IMG/VR virus record: IMGVR_UViG_3300032287_003123
Span: 1-64,000 of that record
Strand: one strand, 5' to 3'
Length of the DNA stretch: 64,000 bases
Source of the DNA: a virus
Under the pieces are notes generated by a model. That model made no database searches, had not been told where the DNA came from, and saw nothing but the letters and a program-made list of their open reading frames with translations. This document shows positions 36,667 to 45,000 of this stretch, one piece after another. Within the stretch, counting starts at the first letter, position 1; every line of letters starts with the position of its first letter. Position numbers and translations under genes: made by a program.

Positions 36667-36858
36667 GCTGGTAGTACTATCTAGAATATTGCTGGTAGTA
36701 CTGCCTAACAAAATGTAGGCACTAGTGATCCCTTGTGTGCTCACTATTTTTTTCAATTTATTTTTCTCAAACACGTATCGTACATCTGATAAAAATATTC
36801 AGATTTTGGTAAAATGAAAATTTTTTCAGATTTTCGGGGAATAGGGTATAATGTATCT

Positions 36859-37032
36859 ATGGGAATATTAGATAACTTTGAAAATGCCTGGGATCCAGAA
36901 TTACAATTTGAGTCAAACCCTATTCCTAAGACAGACTCTATGGGTAGAGATACATCTTTGGTAGAAAATGATGGTTTGGCACTAAAAATGTTTGAAGATG
37001 CATGCTGCGAAAGTTGTTCTTGTAAAAACTAA
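36859..37032 (+). CDS. short Cys-rich-ended protein, leaderless
   Basis: 57 residues from ATG 36859, 6 nt after TATAAT (36847-36852); an in-frame ATG at 36814 precedes the promoter. Acidic with PIPKTDSMGRDTSLVENDG and a CCESCSC end. Similar short proteins are found in actinophages, unknown role. Confidence 0.7.
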   Translation: MGILDNFENAWDPELQFESNPIPKTDSMGRDTSLVENDGLALKMFEDACCESCSCKN

Positions 37033-37065
37033 CAGCATTTGATATACTTAAAATTAGGGGGAAAC

Positions 37066-37770
37066 ATGAAAATAATGTTTAGAGCAGAATCCAAGATAGA
37101 CTTTGAGGTTTGTCCTAGACCTGTACCTACATCACAATATCTCCCTGAATGGTGGAGAAAAGCCACACCCTATGAACCATCTAAGAATGATCCTGAAGGA
37201 AAGAAGATGAAGATTAGGGGTCGTGAGACTACTGCGATGATGAAGAAATGTACTCCAATGCTAGATCTTCTGACCGCTGGCTATATTGTTCCGCTATGGT
37301 CGGATGTATTGGTGGAGCAGGACGAACATAATCTAAATATAAGTTGGAGAGTTCAAAAGAACGTATTTGATACACATAATCCATCCGATATAGCGATTCC
37401 AGACGGATACAAGCATCAGGCTAAGTATATGAACTATTGGCTTACTAAGTTGCCAAAGGGATACTCTATGCTCGTAATACCACCCATAGGCTATCCTAAT
37501 AATCCATTTAGGGTTATGCCAGCCATTATTGATTATGATACTTATCCGATCTCTTTAACTCCCCCCTGCTTTATAAAAGAAGGTTTTAACGGAGTTGTTG
37601 AACGTGGAACTCCAATGATGCAATTAATTCCATTCAAAAGAGATAATTGGGAATCCGAATATAGTTATATGGAACCTGACGAACTTGTTGTTGCTTGGAA
37701 TCGTGACCTTAAGAACACATTGGTAAATAACTATATAAAGAATTTTTGGCAAAAAAAGAGTTTTAAGTGA
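37066..37770 (+). CDS. IPEWYKK-type family member (LPEWWRK variant)
   Basis: 234 residues from ATG behind GGGGGA; TGATATACT lies at 37028-37036. YLPEWWRKATPY, KKCTPMLDLLTAGYI, LPKGYSMLVIPPIGYP, FIKEGFNGVVERGTPMMQ, LIPFKRDNWES and NFWQKKSF follow the branch order. ATGs at 37039 would lie just behind the -10. Overlaps the next family member (GTGA). Confidence 0.85.
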   Translation: MKIMFRAESKIDFEVCPRPVPTSQYLPEWWRKATPYEPSKNDPEGKKMKIRGRETTAMMKKCTPMLDLLTAGYIVPLWSDVLVEQDEHNLNISWRVQKNVFDTHNPSDIAIPDGYKHQAKYMNYWLTKLPKGYSMLVIPPIGYPNNPFRVMPAIIDYDTYPISLTPPCFIKEGFNGVVERGTPMMQLIPFKRDNWESEYSYMEPDELVVAWNRDLKNTLVNNYIKNFWQKKSFK

Positions 37771-38513
37771 TTAACCAAGGAAAAGACGTACCAGAAAAAA
37801 CAATTGTCTATTTTCCTCACATTGAGCCAAAACCGATTAGCGACGAAAGAGTAAACTCAATTCTTCAAAAAAATACAAAGAAGAGAGAATGGTTTACTCC
37901 ACACTTCTATAGGTGTTTGCCATTAACCATAGGAAACCAATACGGATTCTCAGTGGTTTCTGAGTATGACTTTGAGTTTGTATGGGATGGCGGACACAAC
38001 AAAGAATCCTTGAGTATTTTTATGGGAGAAGAGTTTCAAAAAGAACAATTACATCCTTCTGTTTACTCACATTTTGGACAAGGAATAATTACGGTCAATC
38101 TTCCATTTTCTTTGAGAACACCGCCAGGGGTTAACCTCATGACCATTAATCCACCTAACTACGTAATTCCAAATATTACAGTGATGACTGGAGTTGTTGA
38201 GTGTGATAATCTACGAAGAGACTTTACATTTAACCTTAAGGTTCAGATTCCTGGAATACGTGTTCAAGTAACCAAAGGTACCCCTATTGCTGCTTTTATT
38301 CCTATTCCAAGATATTTTGCAGATCAGTTTGAACTAAAGAATGCAGAAGATGTGTTTGACGAAGAAACCATAAACGAAGAAATAAATGCAACCAATGATG
38401 CAAACATACACAGGTCAACGGTTGAATTAGAACTTCCTAATCAGGTTGGAAGATTTTACTTTAAAGGAACAGATGTTTATGGAAACGAATTTCCAGATCA
38501 CCAAAAGCCTTAA
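37767..38513 (+). CDS. DUF6065-like member of the expanded family
   Basis: 248 residues from GTG overlapping the previous TGA. TIVYFPHIEPKPIS, HFYRCLPLTIGNQYGFSV, FEFVWDGGH, HFGQGIITVNLPFSLRTPPG, TGVVECDN and KGTPIAAFIPIPR match my recollection of DUF6065, a short family of unknown function. The second half aligns by motif with the IPEWYKK branch. Ends 3 nt into the convergent gene. Confidence 0.82.
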   Translation: MINQGKDVPEKTIVYFPHIEPKPISDERVNSILQKNTKKREWFTPHFYRCLPLTIGNQYGFSVVSEYDFEFVWDGGHNKESLSIFMGEEFQKEQLHPSVYSHFGQGIITVNLPFSLRTPPGVNLMTINPPNYVIPNITVMTGVVECDNLRRDFTFNLKVQIPGIRVQVTKGTPIAAFIPIPRYFADQFELKNAEDVFDEETINEEINATNDANIHRSTVELELPNQVGRFYFKGTDVYGNEFPDHQKP

Positions 38514-39262
38514 CGTATAACCATAGGGTTTTCATCAATAAGATTTTTATTTATTTCTGTTAATACTTTTTCTCGCATTCCAATGTTTTTAAATCTTTCA
38601 TATTTTTTGGCAAGTGTTGATCTTCCAAAAACCATACGAGATGTTGTTACGCTTTTCATTAACTCAACTAATTCTTTGGACATGTTAAATCTTATTAACT
38701 CAATTGGTCTATCTGTAAAAAACTCAATATACATCAATGCATCATTTTCGTTAAATCTAATAATGCCCTTATCTTTCCAGACTTGTAGTTCAAAACTAAA
38801 AGGCCTAAACCACTGACCAATATCATATTCTCCAGACATAATAGTTCCGTACTTTAAAAATTCTGAATTATGAAGATATGGTGGGGTTAATCTTGCTTTT
38901 AGGGGCTCTTCTGCAAAAAATATTGTTGTTAGTGGCATAATAAAGTTTGGACCATAATTATAGACAAAAGGTCTTGTTGAAACTATTGGAATTGCAACGT
39001 CACCGTTTTTACTAATATGTTTTTTACCATTAGAAAAATCATACTCATACTCAGAGTCAACTGTATTAGAAAAAGTTAGCATCCTCTTGTACATATTGGC
39101 AAAAGCAGGACATGCAAATATAGTTTCATCCATATTATCTTTATTCTTTAATTTTAAAAGATTATTAAAAACCGTCTCAGGCTTATTAAACAAAAATGTG
39201 TAGTCTTCTGTATCTCTATCAAATACAGGTGCCCAATATACTTTTAATGGTTTTTTCTTCAT
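38510..39262 (-). CDS. YWAPVF-type family member, paralog of 436
   Basis: 250 residues from the ATG behind AAGGAG; a GTG at 39286 is in frame. LKVYWAPVFDRDTED, NKPETVFNNL, FACPAFANMYK, FFAEEPLKARLTPPYL and GTIMSGEYDIGQWFRPFSFE are shared with the protein at 436. Confidence 0.83.
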   Translation of the reverse strand: MKKKPLKVYWAPVFDRDTEDYTFLFNKPETVFNNLLKLKNKDNMDETIFACPAFANMYKRMLTFSNTVDSEYEYDFSNGKKHISKNGDVAIPIVSTRPFVYNYGPNFIMPLTTIFFAEEPLKARLTPPYLHNSEFLKYGTIMSGEYDIGQWFRPFSFELQVWKDKGIIRFNENDALMYIEFFTDRPIELIRFNMSKELVELMKSVTTSRMVFGRSTLAKKYERFKNIGMREKVLTEINKNLIDENPMVIR

Positions 39263-39263
39263 C

Positions 39264-39458
39264 TTACTCCTTGTTGCATCTTTCACAAATAATCATACCA
39301 TGCTTGCATTTTGGTAGTGGACGATAAATATCAAACTGATTTAAATAAAATCTAATTAGATCAGGATGGACTTTTACCATGTCTGCTATCCAGGCAACGC
39401 TACGGCCCATCGTAATATACTGATTTGTCAGCCAGTCTTTGTTTTGCCAATCTCTCAC
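39264..39458 (-). CDS. small helix-turn-helix protein
   Basis: 64 residues. TNQYITMGRSVAWIADMVKV and HPDLIRFYLNQFDI form a helix-turn-helix like those of phage and homing-endonuclease-associated DNA readers; C-terminal CKHGMIICERC supplies zinc ligands. Between two family members. Confidence 0.68.
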   Translation of the reverse strand: MRDWQNKDWLTNQYITMGRSVAWIADMVKVHPDLIRFYLNQFDIYRPLPKCKHGMIICERCNKE

Positions 39459-40150
39459 TTATACTCTTTTCTTGTCCAAAAGAAATCTCTGTATTGAGCA
39501 AAAATATTTGCACCTAGTTTTCTTTTGTGTTTTTCGTAAGACTCTAAATCTTTCTTGTTGTCAATCTCAAGTTTCCACGACTCTCTCTTAAATGGAATAA
39601 TCTGTGCTATGGGTGTGCCAGCAGGGATAACTCCTTCAAAATTTGGATCCACATAAACAAAAGGAAAGTTAACAATATGCTCTTTATCTGTATCTACGAC
39701 TCCTTCAAACATCTTTATTGGACTTTTATCTTGATGCATTGGCTGTGTAAATAAACAAGAATATCCTGCAGGAGTAAATACTGCAAAAGGATTTATAAAC
39801 TTTTTTGCTGCAACACCTTTTTCTGCTTCAGGATAATTAGAAAATTGTTCAAAAACATGAGACTGAATAAATGGAAAATTAATAAGATTACTCCATTGGG
39901 TAACCTGTGTTTTTTGATTATCTTGATACTCAAATGAAACAAATATATCGGCATGCAGAAGTATTGTGTATCCACTCGTTATAGCATCAAAAACTGGGAT
40001 GCATCTTTTAATGGTCATACCATGAGGATGTTTTTTATCGTTAAGGTATGGGTGAGTTTTTTTATACCATTCTGGTAAAACTGCATTGCTAGGAACTGGA
40101 TAATATCTCTCATCAATATCATAAAGTTTAACTAATCCAAGCCTATTCAT
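39455..40150 (-). CDS. IPEWYKK-type family member (LPEWYKK variant)
   Basis: 231 residues from the ATG 1 nt after the upstream stop. VLPEWYKKTHPYLNDKK, IKRCIPVFDAITSGYT, FTPAGYSCLFTQPMHQ, GVVDTDKE, FEGVIPAGTPIAQ, IIPFKRESWK and FFWTRKEY are the branch motifs. Confidence 0.85.
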   Translation of the reverse strand: MNRLGLVKLYDIDERYYPVPSNAVLPEWYKKTHPYLNDKKHPHGMTIKRCIPVFDAITSGYTILLHADIFVSFEYQDNQKTQVTQWSNLINFPFIQSHVFEQFSNYPEAEKGVAAKKFINPFAVFTPAGYSCLFTQPMHQDKSPIKMFEGVVDTDKEHIVNFPFVYVDPNFEGVIPAGTPIAQIIPFKRESWKLEIDNKKDLESYEKHKRKLGANIFAQYRDFFWTRKEYK

Positions 40151-40151
40151 T

Positions 40152-40352
40152 TCACCACTTCCCAATCGGACAACGAGCATGCAGAAGTTCAGTCTTTAAC
40201 TTCATAAAACATTTACATTTCTTGCATCTAGACATTTTTGAACTAAAGAACTCACATCCAGAGCAGATTTTTAGGCGGGAATCAATGACAGCATCGCTGG
40301 CTCTAGGCGAAGAAGGCTTCAACCAATCACTAAAGGAAACATCATCTGACAC
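40152..40352 (-). CDS. DUF6171-like zinc protein
   Basis: 66 residues: RLKICSGCEFFSSKMSRCKK, CKCFMKLKTELLHARCPIGK. Same Cys pattern (CxxC, CxxC-x-C, CP-GKW) as the protein at 49160. Function unknown; TAATG/TGATG-type spacing links it to the family member downstream. Confidence 0.75.
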   Translation of the reverse strand: MSDDVSFSDWLKPSSPRASDAVIDSRLKICSGCEFFSSKMSRCKKCKCFMKLKTELLHARCPIGKW

Positions 40353-40948
40353 TATACAACCAACTTATCTGGATCGCCTATAACACTTAAATCAACGGTA
40401 GTCCATAACTGATGACTCATACTAGATACTATTCTAGCATGCATGCCTGGTATATCCATAACATATTTATACCCTAGGTCGTTATCCACCTTATTCCAAA
40501 TACCGCCAGAATAGTCCAATAGAGCGCTATCAAAGACAAATAGGTAGTAAGTCTTGTCTTCACCCAGTTCGGGCGTTGGAGACCAGTCGTGGTCGTTTTT
40601 AGCCACACAGATGTAGTAGTCTGCATGGTTATCTTTGATAGATTTCACCATTTCGTCTATGCCACTGTGCTTGCCTAATCTGCTCCCCGAAAATTTAAGG
40701 GTAGCATTTTTAATATTATACAAACCAGACTTAATTGAAAAGGTTTCTCCAGTATCTAGGGTAAAGTCTTTAGAGGGAGAGTTTGTTCTTTGAGGCTTCC
40801 AGTCATTTGGCATCCCGTTTTCTTTTAGGGTATCAGAGATAAGTTCTTCTAGATATTCCCCAATTGCAGGCAGCCTATATATTGTATGATGAAGCCTTAG
40901 TTTTTCCAGAAGGTGGACTTTTAAAATATTTTTTACACTCTCTACCAT
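40352..40948 (-). CDS. possible restriction-type nuclease, leaderless
   Basis: 198 residues. LEELISDTLKENG, FTLDTGETFSIKSGLYN and LKFSGSRLGKHSGIDEM could supply a D...xxK core of a PD-(D/E)xK enzyme; the assignment is tentative. TACAAT six nt before the ATG, TTGACA 17 bp farther. Confidence 0.55.
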   Translation of the reverse strand: MVESVKNILKVHLLEKLRLHHTIYRLPAIGEYLEELISDTLKENGMPNDWKPQRTNSPSKDFTLDTGETFSIKSGLYNIKNATLKFSGSRLGKHSGIDEMVKSIKDNHADYYICVAKNDHDWSPTPELGEDKTYYLFVFDSALLDYSGGIWNKVDNDLGYKYVMDIPGMHARIVSSMSHQLWTTVDLSVIGDPDKLVV

Positions 40949-40954
40949 CTAACC

Positions 40955-40983
40955 ATTGTATCGTAAAAGACTTGATCTGTCAA
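40955..40983 (-). promoter_or_regulatory. promoter TTGACA-17-TACAAT
   Basis: -35 at 40978-40983, -10 at 40955-40960, six nt before the ATG at 40948. Confidence 0.8.
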
Positions 40984-41073
40984 TATAACAAAATGTTACC
41001 AATATGTGTACATAGGGCATTTTAAATGCAAGGTTTGTACATAGGTGGTTTGATATCTCTATTTCGGCGGACT

Positions 41074-41358
41074 CTAAAAGAAATGCTTTACAAGTGCTGC
41101 GGACGCTAAAATTGTCCAACCAACATTAAAGTATATAATCGTTGGAAGAGTTTTTACGGTTGAAGTTAATATGAGAGCCAGGCTTGAAACAAGAGCAAAA
41201 ACATATAGCCACCAAAATTGAACTCCAAAAAGCAATCCAGGAATAATAATACTTAGTTTTGTACTAAAGGCCCAGAACTCAATGGAGTTTGTTTTATTCC
41301 AATAGGACTTTTGACCAAGTTGTTTGGTGACTTCTACTATCTCTTTAGGCTTTATCAT
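41074..41358 (-). CDS. membrane protein with two to three helices
   Basis: 94 residues: charged N-terminus, then LSIIIPGLLFGVQFWWLYV, LVSSLALILTST and YFNVGWTILASAALVK. Unknown. TATACT 9 nt before the ATG may make it nearly leaderless. Confidence 0.68.
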   Translation of the reverse strand: MIKPKEIVEVTKQLGQKSYWNKTNSIEFWAFSTKLSIIIPGLLFGVQFWWLYVFALVSSLALILTSTVKTLPTIIYFNVGWTILASAALVKHFF

Positions 41359-41404
41359 TATATCTTCAGTATATCATATACATATTTTCTGGTATAATCT
41401 AGGT

Positions 41405-41686
41405 ATGACTCAACATTCCCTCACGACTCTTAGCAACACTTCTGCTACCCGCTTGACTCCAACTGGTACACATACAGGCTTGGACATTACTATTCAAAAT
41501 GTACATGCATCAGCCTATGTTTATATTGGTGGGATTGGTGTAACTTCTAATAATTATGGATACCGCCTTGCTCCAGGTGCTGCATGGTCTATTGAACTTT
41601 CAGGTAAAGATTCTGTATATGCAATTACTGACACAAATACTTCTAAGGTGGCAGTTCTTTCTACAAACCTAGAATCAGGAAATTAA
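41405..41686 (+). CDS. small virion-type protein, leaderless
   Basis: 93 residues from ATG 41405, 6 nt after extended -10 TGGTATAAT (41391-41398); the ATG at 41324 is upstream of the promoter. Beta-rich (TGLDITIQNVHASAYVYIGG; GAAWSIELSGKDSVYAIT), like short phage surface or fibre-associated proteins. Precedes the collagen-like fibre by 2 nt. Confidence 0.7.
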   Translation: MTQHSLTTLSNTSATRLTPTGTHTGLDITIQNVHASAYVYIGGIGVTSNNYGYRLAPGAAWSIELSGKDSVYAITDTNTSKVAVLSTNLESGN

Positions 41687-41688
41687 TT

Positions 41689-43233
41689 ATGGCACGGTTT
41701 ACCCAAGCAGGTGGATCAGGTTCAGGAGAACCAGGACCACAAGGACCATCAGGTAATGATGGTACAAACGGTGCAGATGGTTTAGATTCACTATTTCTTG
41801 GTACATGGAATAGCGTAACTGAATTTCTTGCAATATATCAGGGTGGTCCAGTAGGTTTAGCAGATGGTGATTGGTGGGCTTTTGTAAAAGATAACACTGA
41901 TCCAAATAAAGTTTATGTAGTTCGTGAAGATCCTAATTCTGCAACTGGTTGGGTAATTGATGATAACGAAAGTTTTGTTTTACCTCAAGGTGAAGCAGGT
42001 GCAGATGGAGCAGATGGAGAAAATGGTACAGACGCACTATGGGATTACCTTGGAGAATATAACGGCGGAGTAATATATGGGGCTGGAGCAGTTGTTACAT
42101 ACGATGGACAACTTTGGTATAGAAATGTTTATACATCTGCTGGATATGTTCCTGGTGTTGGAAATACTTATTGGGATTTGCTTGCAGCAAAAGGTGCAGA
42201 TGGTGCTGATGGAGCACAAGGCGACCCTGGCAGTCCAGGACTTGTTTATCTAGGAAATTATGTTTCAGGTAATGGATACATTGCAAACATTGCTGTTGTA
42301 AAAGGAAGCGATAACAATCTTTACATAGCAAAATCAAGTGGTGGATTAGGAGATCCAGTTGGAAATAGTGCAGAGTGGAGCATATTCCTTCCAAAGGGTG
42401 TTGATGGAGAAGATGCAGTTCTTCCACAAGATTTAGGAACAACAGACAGCCCAACGTTTAGCAAGATTACACTTACAAGTAACGGGGAAATAGATAATAT
42501 CACAATTGGCGATGATGTACTTATTGGTGATGGAAATATTGCAAACCACTTAGTAATTGTTGGAAATCAAGATTCAACACAAGGTGGAATTGTTCTTGGT
42601 GACAATAAAACTGAACAAGTTTCATCAGATGGGTCAAACCTTTCTTTAGATGCAGACAATGATATTATTCTTAATCCAGGAAGCACATATGCATATATTG
42701 GTACACCAACTATAGGTGGAGAAACAAGAATTGCTACTTGGGATTATGTAAACGACACAATTAATACTGGGAGATACGGTGCATCAGCATCATTCTTTAG
42801 CACTGTAGACCAAGGTCCACAAGGGTCTGCTGACACTGTTCAGGCATTTACATTTAACAATACAGACTGGGCAACAGGAATTACTCTTGCAAGCACTAGC
42901 AGAGTAACAATGACAAATGCTGGAAAATATAACATTGCATTTTCTGCTCAACTATACCAAACAAACAATACTGGAAATGTAAACATATGGCTAAACAAAA
43001 ACGGTAGCCCAGTAGCAAACACAAACACAAAGGTTAGTATGAACTCTAATAACCACTACCTTGTTGCTGCTTGGAACTTCTTTGTAAATTCTAATGCTAA
43101 TGATTATTACGAACTTATGTGGTCTTCATCTAGCACAAATACTTCTATACAGTATGATCCAGAGGTTACAATTAATGGAAATGTTCATCCAGCAATACCT
43201 TCAATTATTTTGACGGTAAACCAAGTTGGTTAA
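41689..43233 (+). CDS. collagen-like tail fibre with C1q/TNF-like head
   Basis: 514 residues. Four Gly-x-y segments (GEPGPQGPSGNDGTNGADG; near 104-116; near 168-181; GVDGEDA) alternate with small carbohydrate-binding-like modules (WDYLGEYNGGVIYGAGAVV; YLGNYVSGNGYIANIAVVK). A beta-helix-like stretch and a C-terminal TNF/C1q-like jelly roll (AFTFNNTDWATGITLAS; YNIAFSAQLYQ) follow. Likely a trimeric receptor-binding fibre. Confidence 0.82.
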   Translation: MARFTQAGGSGSGEPGPQGPSGNDGTNGADGLDSLFLGTWNSVTEFLAIYQGGPVGLADGDWWAFVKDNTDPNKVYVVREDPNSATGWVIDDNESFVLPQGEAGADGADGENGTDALWDYLGEYNGGVIYGAGAVVTYDGQLWYRNVYTSAGYVPGVGNTYWDLLAAKGADGADGAQGDPGSPGLVYLGNYVSGNGYIANIAVVKGSDNNLYIAKSSGGLGDPVGNSAEWSIFLPKGVDGEDAVLPQDLGTTDSPTFSKITLTSNGEIDNITIGDDVLIGDGNIANHLVIVGNQDSTQGGIVLGDNKTEQVSSDGSNLSLDADNDIILNPGSTYAYIGTPTIGGETRIATWDYVNDTINTGRYGASASFFSTVDQGPQGSADTVQAFTFNNTDWATGITLASTSRVTMTNAGKYNIAFSAQLYQTNNTGNVNIWLNKNGSPVANTNTKVSMNSNNHYLVAAWNFFVNSNANDYYELMWSSSSTNTSIQYDPEVTINGNVHPAIPSIILTVNQVG

Positions 43234-43259
43234 TCTTAAATAATGGTATAATAAATCTC

Positions 43260-43472
43260 ATGACTCCACAAGATTGGGCTGCATTAGTTTTAACTCTTTT
43301 AAGTATTTTTGGTATTCTTGTCGGCGGAGTTAAATTTTTAGTAAAACATTATCTATCAGAACTTAAACCAAATTCTGGATCATCGCTAAAAGACTCCGTT
43401 AATAGATTAGAAGAAAAAACTGACAAACTTCACGATATGATGTTTGAACATCTTCAAAATCACTCTAAATAA
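43260..43472 (+). CDS. small membrane protein, possible holin, leaderless
   Basis: 70 residues: WAALVLTLLSIFGILVGGVK helix, then a coiled-coil tail (SVNRLEEKTDKLHDMMFEHL). TGGTATAAT with 7 nt to the ATG. Fits single-helix phage holin or anti-holin proteins. Confidence 0.7.
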   Translation: MTPQDWAALVLTLLSIFGILVGGVKFLVKHYLSELKPNSGSSLKDSVNRLEEKTDKLHDMMFEHLQNHSK

Positions 43473-44201
43473 TTAACGATACTTTTTTGATTTCCAGTGA
43501 TTAAGTCTATAATAATCTTTTAGTTTCTTATCTCTTTTAATTATTTTTGATGAATACTCTTTGGTCATTAATTCATCTGTTTTTGAATCCCAGTTTTCTC
43601 TTTTAAAAGGTATAACTTGTATCAATGGTGTTCCAGATGGGATTATTCCTTGCCAACCCTTTTTAAACATAAAAGGATGTTTTCCAGCATCTCCCCAGCC
43701 ATCAGTATCAATAACTCCACCTATTGTATAGAATGGAAGATCCATTCTGTTGATTGGGTGTATAAACATTGAACTATACCCTTTTGGTGTCTTTATGCAC
43801 CATGTTGGTAGCCAACTAAACTCTGAGTCGTCATAACCTTCAATATTTACAAAGTTATGTTTTCTTGGTTGATTGCTTTGAACTAATTGAGGAGATACGT
43901 TTTTATTATTAAGTGCCCACGTAATTTGTGGCTTTCCAACATTGTTTCTGGTTACCTGCATATCGTAAAAAGAAGATATGATGTATCCAGTTGTAAAGGC
44001 ATCTGTAACTGGTAAACAAGATTTTACAGTTAAATTGTTTCCAGATCCACCATAGTTTAAAAAATTTTTACCTTCACTATATTTGGGTAAGTTCCTATGC
44101 CATTCTGGGATAAAATTAAGTGCTGGTTTTGGTGGGTCTGAATATGTTGCAGCATACTCATCAACTGGATAAAAAAGTATATCGTTTTTGAATATTTTAA
44201 T
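43473..44201 (-). CDS. IPEWYKK-type family member with apparent ATT start
   Basis: 242 residues if started at ATT 44201, eight nt after GGGGG. Reads MKIFKNDILFYPVDEY with NFIPEWHRNLPKY, VKSCLPVTDAFTTGYI, TPKGYSSMFIHPINRMDLPF, GGVIDTD, GIIPSGTPLIQ, VIPFKRENW and HWKSKKY. The first ATG in frame is at 43961, after the conserved IPEW and Cys motifs, and an in-frame TAG lies just upstream, so no ATG, GTG or TTG can start the full domain. Alternative: a mutated start or a sequencing error. Confidence 0.78.
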   Translation of the reverse strand: MKIFKNDILFYPVDEYAATYSDPPKPALNFIPEWHRNLPKYSEGKNFLNYGGSGNNLTVKSCLPVTDAFTTGYIISSFYDMQVTRNNVGKPQITWALNNKNVSPQLVQSNQPRKHNFVNIEGYDDSEFSWLPTWCIKTPKGYSSMFIHPINRMDLPFYTIGGVIDTDGWGDAGKHPFMFKKGWQGIIPSGTPLIQVIPFKRENWDSKTDELMTKEYSSKIIKRDKKLKDYYRLNHWKSKKYR

Positions 44202-44515
44202 TTTATATACCCCCTATAATATATATATAATATATATAATATATCCTACTAGTTAGTTATTTCTTTTCTTTATATATTTTAAGTATACACCATCAATACC
44301 CTGGCCTATTAGGATAAAACGGACAATTAGGAATATTGTAATTGTAACAATTTGATAACAATTTAATATATAACAAAACTTTATAAACTTTAATATACTC
44401 TGGCTATTTTTGATAATATAATGTTATAATCATACTGGTTGACCCCTAGGTTGCTCTCTACCCACCCCCACTGCCCCTAGGGGTTAATCCTATTTATTAT
44501 GGTATAATCAATGAT
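44202..44515. other. AT-rich intergenic region with hairpin
   Basis: 314 bp. ATATAT runs at 44213-44250, no gene, a CCCCTAGG...CCTAGGGG hairpin (44442-44484) and extended -10 TGGTATAAT (44501-44508) for the next gene. Confidence 0.6.
44442..44484. terminator. hairpin ACCCCTAGG / CCTAGGGGT
   Basis: 9-bp arms with a C-rich loop, 20 nt before the late promoter at 44503. Without a T-run on either side termination is uncertain. Confidence 0.5.
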
Positions 44516-44911
44516 ATGTGCTCACCAACAATAGAAAAATTTGGGGCAACCCCAGCAAATATACAATGGACAGTTGTTCGTGGAGACTCTTCTTCTTTTA
44601 CAGTTTCACTTCTTGAAAATGATGAGATAACAGAATTTGACACAGAAGGTTGGACATACTCTGCAACCGCTTACGACCCAACCTCAGACGTTTTAGATGA
44701 TCTTCCAGTAACAGTAGATGGTAGCGTTATTACGGTAACAGCCCCAGCAGAGACAACAGCAAACTGGGGAACTCAGTATAAAACTGTTGTGTCAGAACTA
44801 TCATTTGATTTACAGGCTAAAGTTCCAGATGGAAATTCAATAATCACATGGACTCCAGTAATAGGAACTATATGTGTTCTTGGAGATGTCACACCTGTAG
44901 GTAGTCTATGA
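44516..44911 (+). CDS. RGD-type fibre-associated protein, leaderless
   Basis: 131 residues. WTVVRGDSSSFTVSLLENDE and TYSATAYDPTSD form an Ig-like beta sandwich as in LtfC/BppU-type baseplate or tail-fibre N-terminal domains. Siblings at 45742 and 50477. TATAAT is 7 nt before the ATG. Confidence 0.72.
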   Translation: MCSPTIEKFGATPANIQWTVVRGDSSSFTVSLLENDEITEFDTEGWTYSATAYDPTSDVLDDLPVTVDGSVITVTAPAETTANWGTQYKTVVSELSFDLQAKVPDGNSIITWTPVIGTICVLGDVTPVGSL

Positions 44912-44991
44912 TAATTAAAATTAATGATAAAAATAATAAGATTCCTCCAGTAATAAAAATAAACGGAACAGTTTTTAAAACAAAAAAGTAG
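44908..44991 (+). CDS. 27-residue basic peptide
   Basis: MIIKINDKNNKIPPVIKING and a KTKK end. ATGA overlap with the preceding stop and a ribosome site for the next gene after it. Possibly a translational coupler or assembly peptide. Confidence 0.5.
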   Translation: MIIKINDKNNKIPPVIKINGTVFKTKK

Positions 44992-45000
44992 GAGAGGGAT

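Noticed and set aside
43473-43961. Shorter 162-residue gene starting at ATG 43961
   Set aside because: It would drop the family's conserved IPEW and Cys motifs, which are intact in frame upstream.
44213-44250. ATATAT runs as an attachment or origin site
   Set aside because: Simple AT repeats without box motifs or an integrase nearby.
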